A stretch of DNA of 64,000 nt from an uncultured bacterium (lineage in GTDB: Bacteria > Planctomycetota > Phycisphaerae > Phycisphaerales > SM1A02). Below are positions 45,901-54,112 of this stretch, one piece after another. How positions within the stretch are numbered: the first letter of the stretch is position 1; each line of letters begins with the position of its first letter. The translations under genes were made by a program, and so were the position numbers. The notes under the pieces were generated by a model. It was given only the letters and a program-made list of their open reading frames with translations. It did no database searches and was not told the DNA's origin. The stretch is taken from NCBI GenBank assembly GCA_903891095.1, contig CAITDI010000043.1, positions 19,318 through 83,317 of the forward strand. The letters are read 5' to 3'.

Positions 45901-47096
45901 CGCTCGAGATCGTCGACGCCGCCGGCGCGAAGAGCACCGTCTCGAGCGGCGCACTCGCGCTCACCATCAAGAGCACGCGCCTCGCCGACGAAGTCGCGGT
46001 GCGCGTGACCAGCAAGGCCACCGACGCCGCTGCGGGCACGCTCGATGTCGACGCGCACGTCCGCGGCGCTGTCCCAAACAAGTCCGATGCCAAGTCCGAC
46101 GCGAAGGGCGACGCGAAGGCGAACCCCGTGCTCGACGCCAAGGTCACCGCGGTCAAGTTCCCCTCTGCAACCGTCGACGCGCTCGCCGCGACCGGCGGCG
46201 CCGTGCAGAAGTACGTCGGCGATGCGATCGACGCGCGCATCGAAGCGCGCGAACTCTCCGCGTCCTCAGGCGCGCTCTCCGCGTCGGTCAGCTCGAAGTT
46301 CGCAACGCTCGAAGCGCCCGCGATCGCGCTGCGCGACGGTTTCCTCAGCGTTTCCAGCGAGAAGCCGATCAGCGCGACCTTCGCGCTCTCGCCCGCGGTC
46401 AAGCAGGAACTCCTCGCGACCATCAACCCCGTGTTCTCCGACATCACCACCGGCGCGCCTGCCAAGTTCACGCTGTCGTCGATGTCGTGGCCGCTCGACG
46501 GCGACAAGAGCAAGTTCGACGCCGCGTTCACGCTCGAGACCGGCGAGGTGCGCCTCGCGAATTCAGGCGGCGTGTCGGGAATGCTCTCCTTCGTCGGCGC
46601 CGGCCGCACCGACGGCCTCGAGGCGCTGCTCGATCCGCTGCGCGCGACCGTCAAGAAGGGCCGCCTGACCTACGAGCAGTTCGCGCTCCACGCGGGCAAG
46701 ACCGCGCAGAACACCTGGCGCAACTCGCTGCTCTTCAAGGGCGACATCGACCTCGCCGCCAAGCCGATGCGCGTCAACGCGATCGACACGGTGATGCCGC
46801 TCAGCGATGTCGCCAACTGGTCCAAGGACGCGCGCAACCTCCTCGACTCGCTCGCAGCCGCGAGCCCCGAGCTGGTCAAGTCGCTCGCCGTCGGCGTCGA
46901 GCTCAGCGGCCCGCTGTTCGATGTCGCAGGCAAGTCGGTGCCGCTCTCGCGCAAGCTCAAGCTGCCCGACATCGGCACGATCCTCAAGGACAACCCCGGC
47001 GCGATCCTCGACGCCGCAGGCAGCGTGTTCGACGCGATCAAGGGCAACAAGAAGAAGAATGAGCCCGCGCCGCCGCCCGCGCCACGCAACAACTGA
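42981..47096 (+). CDS. Very large AsmA/TamB-like membrane-anchored protein
   Basis: 1371 residues. One N-terminal helix (about residues 5-28, KILIAVGSSLAFVSLLVLLAPTLLSGY), then VVEEQVGARVNGTVKLKALELSWFSGQ, the typical start of AsmA-type proteins, and more than 1200 residues of repeated beta-strand segments with motifs such as LDLGAKIDG and MPLSDVANW, ending in a Pro-rich tail. AsmA-family proteins bridge inner and outer membranes and are linked to phospholipid transport and outer-membrane assembly. A Ser/Ala-rich insert sits near residue 120-150. Single gene with its own upstream region. Confidence 0.75.
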   Translation: MRRKKKILIAVGSSLAFVSLLVLLAPTLLSGYARGVVEEQVGARVNGTVKLKALELSWFSGQRVDGLAIDGGADVGQISVSAGVSEGLLALARGSDITLKLEGSAATVFDKEGKVGLAKLAKASSGVSSGVSSAASSPAPAAAQTAGNPLGTRKLKIELAGLDFAATGPDGAAYALQKLDGDIELAGADLSVALDAVTKASGREGELSIDAKAALAFANGGVDIAATSGTATISASKIAWPTAAGELNVSSLRVDAAKSKQGDVTLKADVAARVAASSEATVHADIALGSPFDASGKFTLDPATVTATVEARAVPLGAFQAFAPEIAPGTKLDFAKDIGDTADLPIVKRQGDGARIALDARQIKCTFDGAVATDGSSVNGGTLALHASLRPELLKAFGLVDANALAINVNGDKVAWKKGDDAVRSVGGTYAVELAAPFDFRMDADPVRLHADKLKVSFAKELGAPAGALSLETALRCGETGTTTASLRGNVDLASKALLDATLEANAKIDPAFLERVTSGNVVVSRTGASLAVSVTEFAYIPSDEFSGIRAVVGRARAELSGAVAVNGGGASAVVNDVRLDVLFPRGGKPGTLDLGAKIDGAQTRVQQQFGPLAAGPLDLNALKLSGTVDINGVDPAMIARLAPSAAGKVGLLGRGPMRLEIRDRSEGRAMLADFVLDATAVDASGAVRYEADAISASNIAVDATLTAEGLASLELGDKTEIEPGATVGLRVPMLALARTESSKDGAKTSAWSPSGDLALRAVVQNFRVLRAPGLSAPIGIAKLDASASYAFKDERATANGKASLGGGGTAGDLGFGIVWKKPAEAKLFGGVEGDITLDKFDLARFEPSFGLEAGAYSGMLGGPGSARITLSENGEPKAAITLDFPKTKGAIELRAPEQGGKRVAQVSGRLTADIDADTVGKLAGMARDAKRRVTAPVSAELKIASASVPLDSAMKPLLADGAMDISGSLSPLALEIVDAAGAKSTVSSGALALTIKSTRLADEVAVRVTSKATDAAAGTLDVDAHVRGAVPNKSDAKSDAKGDAKANPVLDAKVTAVKFPSATVDALAATGGAVQKYVGDAIDARIEARELSASSGALSASVSSKFATLEAPAIALRDGFLSVSSEKPISATFALSPAVKQELLATINPVFSDITTGAPAKFTLSSMSWPLDGDKSKFDAAFTLETGEVRLANSGGVSGMLSFVGAGRTDGLEALLDPLRATVKKGRLTYEQFALHAGKTAQNTWRNSLLFKGDIDLAAKPMRVNAIDTVMPLSDVANWSKDARNLLDSLAAASPELVKSLAVGVELSGPLFDVAGKSVPLSRKLKLPDIGTILKDNPGAILDAAGSVFDAIKGNKKKNEPAPPPAPRNN

Positions 47097-47107
47097 GGCG
47101 TGACCGG

Positions 47108-47152
47108 GCGAACGACATCCGCCCACCGCCAAGCGGTGGTGTGGCGCGTTCG
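47108..47152. terminator. Bidirectional hairpin between the AsmA-like gene and nuoI
   Basis: CCACCGC-caa-GCGGTGG (47123-47139) within an outer CGAACG/CGTTCG stem. Lies between convergent genes (stops at 47096 and 47165). No T-run, so a Rho-dependent or processing site is possible. Confidence 0.5.
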
Positions 47153-47164
47153 GAAACAGCGGGT

Positions 47165-47722
47165 TTACATGGGCTTTTCGCCCACCGTCTCGTCGAACAC
47201 CTGGAGCAGCTTCGACTTGTCGAAGATCAGCTCCTGGCGCGAAAGACCGGTGATCTCGTAGTGCGGCGTGAGCTCGATCGCGTCGACCGGGCACGCTTCC
47301 TCGCACATGCCGCAGTAGATGCAGCGAAGCTCGTCGATGTCGAACTGCTTCGGGTACTTCTCGCGGTCTTCCCACGGGCTCTCGTCGGCCACGATGTGGA
47401 TGCAGTTCGCGGGGCACGCCGTCGCGCACATGAAGCACGCCACGCAGCGCACGCGGCCGTCCTCGTCCTTGTTCAGGCGGTGCACGCCACGGAAGTAGGG
47501 GCGGTACTGGCCGCCTTCCTCGACCGGACGGTCGTCGCGCTTCTGCTCGGGGTACTGGAGCACCCAGATGTTCTTCTTGTTCGTGCCGCCACGGCCGATG
47601 TTCTCGAAGCAGTGGCGGAGCGTGGTGCCGAGACCCTTGAAGATCGTGGGCAGCAGGAGGCTCTCGCCGCGGGTGAGGCGGGTCGGGGTCACATCGATGA
47701 CGTCTTCGTCGCGAATGGCCAT
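47165..47722 (-). CDS. nuoI: NADH-quinone oxidoreductase subunit I
   Basis: 185 residues. Carries the two 4Fe-4S clusters N6a/N6b of complex I: CVACFMCATACPANC and CIYCGMCEEACPVDA. The basic LPTIFKGLGTTLRHCF start anchors to the membrane arm. No other nuo gene is in the window, so it is detached from any nuo operon; a lone ferredoxin-type NuoI homologue is an alternative. Start at 47722 supported by TACCAT 9 nt upstream. Confidence 0.88.
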   Translation of the reverse strand: MAIRDEDVIDVTPTRLTRGESLLLPTIFKGLGTTLRHCFENIGRGGTNKKNIWVLQYPEQKRDDRPVEEGGQYRPYFRGVHRLNKDEDGRVRCVACFMCATACPANCIHIVADESPWEDREKYPKQFDIDELRCIYCGMCEEACPVDAIELTPHYEITGLSRQELIFDKSKLLQVFDETVGEKPM

Positions 47723-47731
47723 GGGGTCGGG

Positions 47732-47741
47732 ATGGTACGGT
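47732..47741. promoter_or_regulatory. Overlapping divergent -10 boxes of nuoI and the ATP synthase operon
   Basis: Minus strand TACCAT (47732-47737) for nuoI and plus strand TACGGT (47736-47741) for the atpZ-like gene share two bases; spacers to their start codons are 9 and 6 nt. Confidence 0.5.
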
Positions 47742-47747
47742 GTAGGC

Positions 47748-48107
47748 GTGAAGGACGAAAGCCGCTCGCATCCGACCTCAGGCACCTCTTCGCAGCCGCG
47801 CAAGACCAAGCCGTTCTTCTCGACGGTCGACGCGTCGCTGCTTGGGCTCGGTACCCAGATGATGAGCGAGGTGATCGCGGGTGTCCTGCTCGGCTACGGC
47901 ATCGACTACATCCTCGGCACCCGCAACCGCTGGATCGTGGTCGGCTCGATCGCCGGAGTGGTCGTCGCGATGGCGACCGTGCTGCGGATGGCGATGCGCC
48001 CGCCGGCCGGCAAGTCGACCAGCAAATCCCCGGGGGCCAAATCCCCGGGGGCCAAATCCCTCGGTCCCGACGCCGACGCAGACGCAGACAAGCGAGACCA
48101 GCCATGA
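47748..48107 (+). CDS. AtpZ/AtpI-like membrane protein, first gene of the ATP synthase operon
   Basis: 119 residues, GTG start. Two transmembrane segments (about residues 35-52 QMMSEVIAGVLLGYGIDY and 60-80 WIVVGSIAGVVVAMATVLRMA) match the short AtpZ/AtpI-type proteins in front of atp operons, which help c-ring assembly or magnesium supply. The tail is Lys/Ser/Gly-rich with a KSPGA repeat and an acidic end (GPDADADADKRDQP). The GTG is set by a TACGGT box 6 nt upstream. Overlaps atpI by 4 nt (ATGA). Confidence 0.75.
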   Translation: MKDESRSHPTSGTSSQPRKTKPFFSTVDASLLGLGTQMMSEVIAGVLLGYGIDYILGTRNRWIVVGSIAGVVVAMATVLRMAMRPPAGKSTSKSPGAKSPGAKSLGPDADADADKRDQP

Positions 48108-48520
48108 CCGACACCCCCCAAAGCCCGCTCAAGCTTCAGACCTACCCGACCGGCCGACTGCTCGGAGCCATCGGATGGAGCGCGCTCGCGCTCTTCGCGG
48201 TCTGGACTGGGCTGCGGTACGCCGCCGACCTCGATGTGGCGATCTATCGCGGCGGCGTTATCGGGCTGTTTGCGGCCACCCTCGCCCACTTGGCGGGCAC
48301 GACGGTCGGCGCCGCGCTCGCACCAGCCAAGGGTTCGTCGGCGGCCTACCTCGCCTCGACGGTTGCGCGCTTCATGCTCACTCCTGTCTTGGCGGTTTCG
48401 TTATACTTTCTCCTCCTCGCGAAGCCCCAACCCGTCCTGGTTGGTGCTGCCGTGGGGTATCTCCTGATCCTGGTCGCCGACATCGGAACCATGTTCAAGG
48501 CGATGCAGACCAGCCGTTGA
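48104..48520 (+). CDS. atpI: ATP synthase protein I
   Basis: 138 residues with four hydrophobic segments (LLGAIGWSALALFAVWTGL; VIGLFAATLAHLAGTTVGA; FMLTPVLAVSLYFLLLA; LVGAAVGYLLILVADIGTM), the pattern of AtpI. Overlaps the previous gene by 4 nt, so start is the ATG at 48104. A TATACT hexamer inside its end (48402) could be an internal promoter for atpB. Position before atpB supports the assignment more than sequence does. Confidence 0.75.
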   Translation: MTDTPQSPLKLQTYPTGRLLGAIGWSALALFAVWTGLRYAADLDVAIYRGGVIGLFAATLAHLAGTTVGAALAPAKGSSAAYLASTVARFMLTPVLAVSLYFLLLAKPQPVLVGAAVGYLLILVADIGTMFKAMQTSR

Positions 48521-48658
48521 TGCACGCTTCGATTTGCTTCTAGCAAGGCAAAACCAAGCAAAATCAACCGGCTCCGCACGCACGCGGTGCCGTGAAGCAG
48601 CAGACGAACCAAGCGACTTCGTGAAGGTTTTCACGAATCGAGCAGCAGAAGAGCATCC

Positions 48659-49678
48659 ATGAGCCTCTCACTCAGCCTTCTCAATCTCTCCGACCTCGCG
48701 ATGTCGAGCGTTCTCGCCTCGGGTGGAAACCCGATCGAGCACGTCGTCGACAAGGACCTCCACGGCGTCGAGGTGAGCGGCATGAAGGTCGCCCTCAGCG
48801 CGGTCTCGCTCATCGGCGGCGCGATCCTGATCTTCGTCGTCCTTCTGATGGCGTCGAAGCAGATCCAGACCGGTCCCGCGAGCATGGGGACCGACCGCTA
48901 CGTCACCAAGGGCCGCCTCGCGCAGCTCGTCGAGGTGCTCGTGCAGGGCCTGCGCGACGGCGTGATCGAGCCGCTCCTCGGCAAGGAAACGACCCGTCGC
49001 TTCCTCCCGTTCCTTCTCACGCTGTTCTTCTTCATCCTGACGCTGAACCTCTTCGGCATGATCCCGTTCGCGGATCTCCAGGAGTTCGTCATGACCATGA
49101 TGGGTCACGAGCACGAGCTTCCGGCCGGTGAGACGCCCGTCTTCTTCGGCGGCACCGCGACGGCGAGCATCGCCGTCACCGCGGGTCTTGCGACGCTCAG
49201 CTTCCTCGCGATCGTCTACCAGGGCTTCCGCGACCTCGGACCGAAGGGTTTCTTCGAGCACATGGCCGGCGGCAAGGAACTGCTGTACGGACCGATGATG
49301 CTCAAGCTCGTCGTCCCGATCATGCTGGTGGTCGAGATCCTCGGCCTCTTCATCAAGCCGGCGGCGCTGGCGATTCGTCTCTTCGCGAACATGGTCGCGG
49401 GCCACACGCTCATGGCGACCCTGCTCGGCTTCGGCGCGATGGCGCTCAACGCCAAGGGTTGGGGCCTCGCGGTTCCGATCTCCGCGGTGTCGATCGTCGC
49501 GGCCGTCGCGATCTCCGTCATGGAACTCTTCGTCGCCTTCCTCCAGGCGTTCGTGTTCATGTTCCTCACCGCGGTGTTCATCGGAATGATGAGCCACCAC
49601 GGCGACCATGATCACGGCCACGAGCATGGCCACGACCACGATCACGCGCACGGCCACGGCCACGCGCACGCTCACTGA
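48659..49678 (+). CDS. atpB: ATP synthase F0 subunit a with a histidine-rich C-terminal tail
   Basis: 339 residues. Five or six transmembrane helices; the essential arginine is in ALAIRLFANMVAGH, with FLLTLFFFILTLNLFGMIPF earlier. Forms the proton half-channels with the c-ring. Longer than E. coli subunit a (271): the N-terminus has an extra about 35 residues, and the last 28 residues (312-339) hold 14 histidines mixed with Asp and Gly (SHHGDHDHGHEHGHDHDHAH and on). That tail looks like a metal-binding or pH-sensitive segment. Downstream of atpI by 138 nt. Confidence 0.95.
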   Translation: MSLSLSLLNLSDLAMSSVLASGGNPIEHVVDKDLHGVEVSGMKVALSAVSLIGGAILIFVVLLMASKQIQTGPASMGTDRYVTKGRLAQLVEVLVQGLRDGVIEPLLGKETTRRFLPFLLTLFFFILTLNLFGMIPFADLQEFVMTMMGHEHELPAGETPVFFGGTATASIAVTAGLATLSFLAIVYQGFRDLGPKGFFEHMAGGKELLYGPMMLKLVVPIMLVVEILGLFIKPAALAIRLFANMVAGHTLMATLLGFGAMALNAKGWGLAVPISAVSIVAAVAISVMELFVAFLQAFVFMFLTAVFIGMMSHHGDHDHGHEHGHDHDHAHGHGHAHAH

Positions 49679-49702
49679 GCAAGACAGGACCAAATCCGGG
49701 CC

Positions 49703-49753
49703 CGTGGGAGGCCCGGCTGAAAGATTCCAATCCTTCAACCGGCGCGTCCCACG
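49703..49753 (+). other. Stem-loop in the atpE leader
   Basis: CGTGGGA (49703-49709) pairs with TCCCACG (49747-49753), enclosing an inner GAAAGATT/AATCCTTC helix. Lies 43 nt before the atpE ATG. Such structures in atp operons can raise c-subunit translation (known in E. coli); here inferred. Confidence 0.45.
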
Positions 49754-49796
49754 GCGTCCGACACCGAACCAAACCCATTTTGGAGCACAGTCAGCA

Positions 49797-50114
49797 ATGA
49801 GCAAGATCAGCAAGTACCTCCCGTTCGTCGCCCTCGCCGCCTTCATCGCCGCCCCGGCCCTCGGTGCGGACGGTGAGACCGCCGCCGCCGCTGGCGCTGG
49901 CATGACCAAGGGCCTCGCCGCGATCGGCGCCTCGCTCGGCGCGATCGGCGCGGGTCTCGGCATCGGCCGCATCGGTGGTTCCGCCGTCGAGGCGACCGCC
50001 CGTCAGCCCGAGGCTGCGTCGACCATCCAGACCCAGATGATCCTCACCGCCGCGCTCATCGAAGGCGTCGCGCTGTTCGCGGTCGTCGTCGGTCTCCTCG
50101 CCGTCCTGGGTTGA
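49797..50114 (+). CDS. atpE: ATP synthase F0 subunit c
   Basis: 105 residues. Two helices: GASLGAIGAGLGIGRIGGSAVEATARQPE and ILTAALIEGVALFAVVVGLLAVLG, the latter with the ion-binding Glu in ALIEGVAL. The residue after the Glu is Gly rather than Ser/Thr, and no Gln is seen in helix 1, so proton rather than sodium coupling is likely (inference). A cleavable-looking N-terminal segment (residues 1-23, FVALAAFIAAPALGADG) precedes the usual start, seen in some planctomycete-like c subunits. Flanked by stem-loops that may support high expression. Confidence 0.95.
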   Translation: MSKISKYLPFVALAAFIAAPALGADGETAAAAGAGMTKGLAAIGASLGAIGAGLGIGRIGGSAVEATARQPEAASTIQTQMILTAALIEGVALFAVVVGLLAVLG

Positions 50115-50156
50115 TCCGAACGGGTTGATCCGAGTCGGCTAAGTCTGCAAACAACC

Positions 50157-50186
50157 CGGTTCGGACGGGGAAACCCGTCCGAACCG
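50157..50186 (+). other. GAAA-capped 13-bp stem-loop after atpE
   Basis: CGGTTCGGACGGG (50157-50169), loop GAAA (50170-50173), CCCGTCCGAACCG (50174-50186), perfect. Between atpE and atpF, 43 nt after the atpE stop. No T-run, so more likely an RNA-stability or processing element than a full terminator. Confidence 0.7.
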
Positions 50187-50239
50187 CTTCGACAGAACAC
50201 TTCCCGCGATCACCCGACCGCGGTTCACTGAGCACCACC

Positions 50240-50785
50240 ATGACCGACGCTCTCTCTCTTCTCCCTGTCACGCTCGCCGAAGGCGCCGTCAACCCGCTCG
50301 CGTTCAAGCTGCTGTCCTACGGCACCGCGATCGTCGTGACGCTCGGCCTGTTCGCCCTCCTCGCCACCCTCGTGTGGCCGAAGATCATCGCTGGCCTCGA
50401 CGAGCGCTACGCCAAGATCAAGAGCGAGATCGACGCCGCCGAGAAGGCCCGCCACGAGGCGGAGTCCGCGCAGAAGAAGTTCGAGGACAAGCTCCGCCAG
50501 GCGCAGGAAGAGGCGACCCGCACGATCGCCGACGCCCAGGCCATGGCCCGCAAGGTCGCCGAAGATCTCCGCGCCAAGAACGACGCCGAGCTCACCGAGA
50601 TGAAGACCCGCGCGCTCGCCGACATCCAGTCCGCGCGCGAGGCCGCCGTCAAGGAACTCAACGACCACGCCGTGTCGCTCGCCGCGACCATGGCTTCCAA
50701 GATCCTCCGTCGCGAAGTGAGCGCTGCCGACCAGTCGCGCCTCGTGACCGAGAGCCTTGCTGAACTTTCGCGCGCCCGCAACTGA
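50240..50785 (+). CDS. atpF: ATP synthase F0 subunit b
   Basis: 181 residues. One membrane helix near the N-terminus (about residues 27-46, SYGTAIVVTLGLFALLATLV) then a long charged coiled coil (residues 50-165) ending near the membrane-distal delta contact. Forms the peripheral stalk. 126 nt after atpE, 22 nt before atpH. Confidence 0.94.
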   Translation: MTDALSLLPVTLAEGAVNPLAFKLLSYGTAIVVTLGLFALLATLVWPKIIAGLDERYAKIKSEIDAAEKARHEAESAQKKFEDKLRQAQEEATRTIADAQAMARKVAEDLRAKNDAELTEMKTRALADIQSAREAAVKELNDHAVSLAATMASKILRREVSAADQSRLVTESLAELSRARN

Positions 50786-50806
50786 TTTCGATCGAGGCCT
50801 ACCCAG

Positions 50807-51412
50807 ATGGCAGCCACCAAGAACATCGACGAAATCGCGACCGTCTACGCGCAGAGCCTCCTCGAGGTCTGCGACAAGGCCGGCGGCAACGCCGTCGCCG
50901 AAGCGTGCTCGAGCGAACTGCGCGAACTCGCGGAGATCATCCGCGGGAACAAGAAGTTCGGCGAGTTCCTCAAGACCCCGATCGTCGGCAACGACAAGCG
51001 CAAGGCTGCGCTCGACAAGATCGTCAAGGGCCGCGTGAGCGACCTGGTCTACCGCTTCGTCATGGTGCTCGCGAACCACGGTCGCGCCGGCCGCATCGCC
51101 GACGTCGCCGATGCGTTCGACGCGCTCATGCAGGACCGTCTCGGCCGCATCGAGGTCGACATGTTCACCGTCGACGGCAAGGCCAGCGACGATGTGCTCG
51201 CGACCGTCAAGGCGCGCGTCAAGGCAGCGTTCGCAAAGGACGCCGTCCTGCACCAGTACAGCGATCCCAACATGATCGGCGGCGTCAAGCTCCGCATCGG
51301 CGACCAGCTGATCGACGGCTCCGTCGCCACCCAGCTCCGCAACATGCGCGAGGCAGTCTCCACCCGCGGCACGGGCGCCATCCGCTCGCGTCTCGGCGAC
51401 TTCCTCGCCTAA
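50807..51412 (+). CDS. atpH: ATP synthase F1 subunit delta
   Basis: 201 residues. Helical N-terminal domain with VYAQSLLEVCDKAGG and C-terminal IGGVKLRIGDQLIDGSVATQLRNM, the conserved delta (OSCP) motif. Connects the stalk to F1. Length near the family average (about 180) with a small extension. Confidence 0.94.
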   Translation: MAATKNIDEIATVYAQSLLEVCDKAGGNAVAEACSSELRELAEIIRGNKKFGEFLKTPIVGNDKRKAALDKIVKGRVSDLVYRFVMVLANHGRAGRIADVADAFDALMQDRLGRIEVDMFTVDGKASDDVLATVKARVKAAFAKDAVLHQYSDPNMIGGVKLRIGDQLIDGSVATQLRNMREAVSTRGTGAIRSRLGDFLA

Positions 51413-51505
51413 GTCAGAACTTCCAACGAACCCAGATTCAGCCACAAGTCAGACTCCGCAGGGCACCCGCCCGTCATCGGATACGACAACCACGAGGACA
51501 CATCC

Positions 51506-53053
51506 GTGAAGATCAAGAGCGACGAGATCACGACAGTCATCCGCCAGGAAATCGAGCAGTACTCGGGCAAGCTGGAGATCTCCGAGGTCGGCCAGGTGGT
51601 CGAAGTCGGCGACGGCATTGCGCGCGTCTACGGCCTCTCCAAGGCGATGGCCGGCGAGCTCATCGAGTTCCAGGGCGCGAGCGGCACCGTGATGGGCCAG
51701 GTCATGAACCTCGAGCTCGACACCGTCGGCTGCGTGCTCTACGGCGACGCGACCTCGATCCGCGAAGGCGACACCGCCCGCGCGACCGGCAACCTCCTCG
51801 AGGTGCCCGTTGGTCCCGAGATGCTCGGCCGCGTCGTTGACCCGCTGGGCAACGCCATCGACGGTGGTCCCGCGATCAACGCCTCGGGCCGCCAGAAGGT
51901 CGACATCGTCGCCCCCGGCATCGCCGCGCGTCAGCCCGTCAAGGAGCCGCTCCAGTTCGGCATCAAGGCCGTCGACTCGATGGTCCCCGTGGGCCGCGGT
52001 CAGCGCGAGCTCGTGATCGGCGACCGCAAGACCGGCAAGACCGCCGTCTGCCTCGACGCCATCATCAACCAGAAGCAGTACTGGGGCACCGAAGACGCCG
52101 TGGTCTGCATCTACGTCGCCGTCGGCCAGAAGGACTCGACCGTCGCTGGCGTCGTCGAGACCCTCAAGAAGAACGGCGCGATGGACTACACCATCGTCGT
52201 CAACGCAGGCGCCTCTGCCGCCGCTCCGCTCCAGTACGTCGCTCCCTACGCGGGCTGCGCGATGGGCGAGTACTTCATGTGGCTCGGCAAGCAGGGCAAG
52301 TCGCCCAAGCACGTCCTCTGCGTGTACGACGACTTGTCCAAGCAGGCCGTCGCGTACCGCGAACTGTCGCTCCTCCTCCGCCGCCCGCCGGGCCGCGAGG
52401 CGTACCCCGGCGACGTGTTCTACCTGCACTCGCGTCTCCTCGAGCGCGCCACCAAGCTCTCCAACGAGAACGGCGGCGGCTCGCTCACCGCGCTCCCGAT
52501 CATCGAGACGCAGGAAGGCGACGTGTCGGCGTACATCCCGACGAACGTGATCTCCATCACCGACGGCCAGATCTACCTCCAGCCCGAGCTCTTCTCGGCG
52601 GGTATCCGTCCGGCCATCAACGTCGGCATCTCGGTGTCGCGCGTCGGTGGTAACGCCCAGATCAAGGCGATGAAGGAAGTCGCGGGCTCGCTCCGTCTCG
52701 ACCTCGCCGCCTACCGCGAGCTCGAGGCGTTCGCCCAGCTCGGCACCGATCTCGACGCTGCGTCGAAGCGCCAGCTCGACCGCGGCGCGCGCATGGTCGA
52801 GCTCCTCAAGCAGGGCCAGTACAAGCCGTTCGATGTCATCGACCAGTGCATCTCGATCTTCGCTGCGTCGCGCGGCTTCCTCGACGATGTCGCGATCACC
52901 GCGGTGTCGAAGTTCGAGACCGGCATGCTCGAGTACTTCAAGACGCAGAAGGCCGACCTCCGCGCCAAGCTCGTCGCCTCGAAGTCCTTCAAGGGCATCG
53001 AAGACGAGTTCAAGGCTGCGGTCGGCGCGTACAAGGCCGCGTTCCGCGCGTGA
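51506..53053 (+). CDS. atpA: ATP synthase F1 subunit alpha
   Basis: 515 residues, GTG start preceded by GAGGA. Non-catalytic nucleotide-binding subunit: Walker [24 protein letters not shown], and [20 protein letters not shown]; the arginine finger region [15 protein letters not shown] is intact. Last gene of this atp cluster: the usual atpG, atpD and atpC do not follow; a terminator and an opposite-strand gene come instead. Confidence 0.97.
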   Translation: MKIKSDEITTVIRQEIEQYSGKLEISEVGQVVEVGDGIARVYGLSKAMAGELIEFQGASGTVMGQVMNLELDTVGCVLYGDATSIREGDTARATGNLLEVPVGPEMLGRVVDPLGNAIDGGPAINASGRQKVDIVAPGIAARQPVKEPLQFGIKAVDSMVPVGRGQRELVIGDRKTGKTAVCLDAIINQKQYWGTEDAVVCIYVAVGQKDSTVAGVVETLKKNGAMDYTIVVNAGASAAAPLQYVAPYAGCAMGEYFMWLGKQGKSPKHVLCVYDDLSKQAVAYRELSLLLRRPPGREAYPGDVFYLHSRLLERATKLSNENGGGSLTALPIIETQEGDVSAYIPTNVISITDGQIYLQPELFSAGIRPAINVGISVSRVGGNAQIKAMKEVAGSLRLDLAAYRELEAFAQLGTDLDAASKRQLDRGARMVELLKQGQYKPFDVIDQCISIFAASRGFLDDVAITAVSKFETGMLEYFKTQKADLRAKLVASKSFKGIEDEFKAAVGAYKAAFRA

Positions 53054-53077
53054 TGTGAACACGATTGATTGAATGCG

Positions 53078-53107
53078 ACGGGCGCCGCTTGCGGCGCCCG
53101 TTGTCTT
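53078..53107 (+). terminator. Terminator of the ATP synthase operon
   Basis: ACGGGCGCCGC (53078-53088) and GCGGCGCCCGT (53091-53101), then TTGTCTTT. Sits 24 nt after the atpA stop. Confidence 0.85.
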
Positions 53108-53173
53108 TGGTGGGTCGGCTTTCGTGGGTCGGCTTCTTGTGTGGTTTGTCTGCGTGCTCGCGTTCGACCGAAC

Positions 53174-54112
53174 TCAGACCATCGTGCGAAGCCCGGCCTC
53201 GAGGCCGATGCTCGCGCGGAATCCAAGCAGACGCTCCGCGCGGCCCGTGGTCGCGACGCTGTCGCGAACCTCGCCCTTGCGCGGCGGCTGGTGCTCGATC
53301 TGGACGGCCTTGCCGCAGATCGCGCCGATCAGCCGCGCGAGTTCGAGGATCGTCGTCGCGTGACCAGTGCCGATGTTCATCACTTCGCCCGCGAGCGGCT
53401 TGGGCGCGTCGATCGCCGCGATCACCGCGCGCGCCGTGTCGGACGCATGCACGAAGTCGCGCGTCTGCAGGCCGTCGCTGAAGACCGTCACAGGCTGCCC
53501 CGCCGCGATGCGCGCGAAGAATCGCGGAATCACCGCGGCATACGCGCTGTTGGGATCCTGCCGCGTGCCGTACACGTTGAAGAACCGCAGCGCGACCGCG
53601 TCGACGCCGCCGACCTGCGCGAGTTCGCGCACCATCCGCTCGCCTTCGACCTTGGTCGCGGCGTACGGCGACTCGGGGCGCGGCGACATCGACTCGTCGT
53701 GCGGTGCGGCGTGGTCGCCGTAGGCGCTCGAACTTGCGGCGAACACCACGCGGCGGACCTTCGCGGCGGTTGCGGCGGCGAACAGCGTGCATGTTCCCGC
53801 GAGGTTCACGCGCTCGTAGAGCTCGCGTGCGCCGATGCTCTCGACCACCGATGAACGCGCGGCGAGATGCACGACCTCGGTCGCGCCCGTCACCGCGCGG
53901 CCGACCGCGCAAGGCGATTCGAGCGAGCCTTCGATGACCTCGATCTGTCCGCGGATCGCCGCGAGATTCGCGGCGCTGCCCGTGCTGAAATCGTCGAGCA
54001 CGCGCACGCGCACGCCGCGCGCGACCAGCGCCTCGCAGAGATGCGATCCGATGAATCCCGCGCCGCCGGTCACGAGGACGAGGCGCGAGCCGTTGCCGTT
54101 GCGATCGCTCAC
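53174..54112 (-). CDS. NAD-dependent sugar epimerase/dehydratase (SDR, GalE-like)
   Basis: 312 residues. GTG start overlapping the pcp stop by 4 nt. NAD motif VTGGAGFIGSHLCEALVARG, catalytic YxxxK in ESPYAATKVEGERM, and FFNVYGTRQDPNSAYAAVIP. Probably a UDP-glucose 4-epimerase or related nucleotide-sugar epimerase; substrate unresolved. Last gene of the NERD-helicase / cytosine deaminase / pcp operon, an unexpected companion. Confidence 0.88.
   Translation of the reverse strand: MSDRNGNGSRLVLVTGGAGFIGSHLCEALVARGVRVRVLDDFSTGSAANLAAIRGQIEVIEGSLESPCAVGRAVTGATEVVHLAARSSVVESIGARELYERVNLAGTCTLFAAATAAKVRRVVFAASSSAYGDHAAPHDESMSPRPESPYAATKVEGERMVRELAQVGGVDAVALRFFNVYGTRQDPNSAYAAVIPRFFARIAAGQPVTVFSDGLQTRDFVHASDTARAVIAAIDAPKPLAGEVMNIGTGHATTILELARLIGAICGKAVQIEHQPPRKGEVRDSVATTGRAERLLGFRASIGLEAGLRTMV

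Noticed and set aside
48402..48407. TATACT inside atpI as a firm atpB promoter
   Set aside because: Good -10 but no matching -35 and 250 nt from atpB; kept only as a remark.
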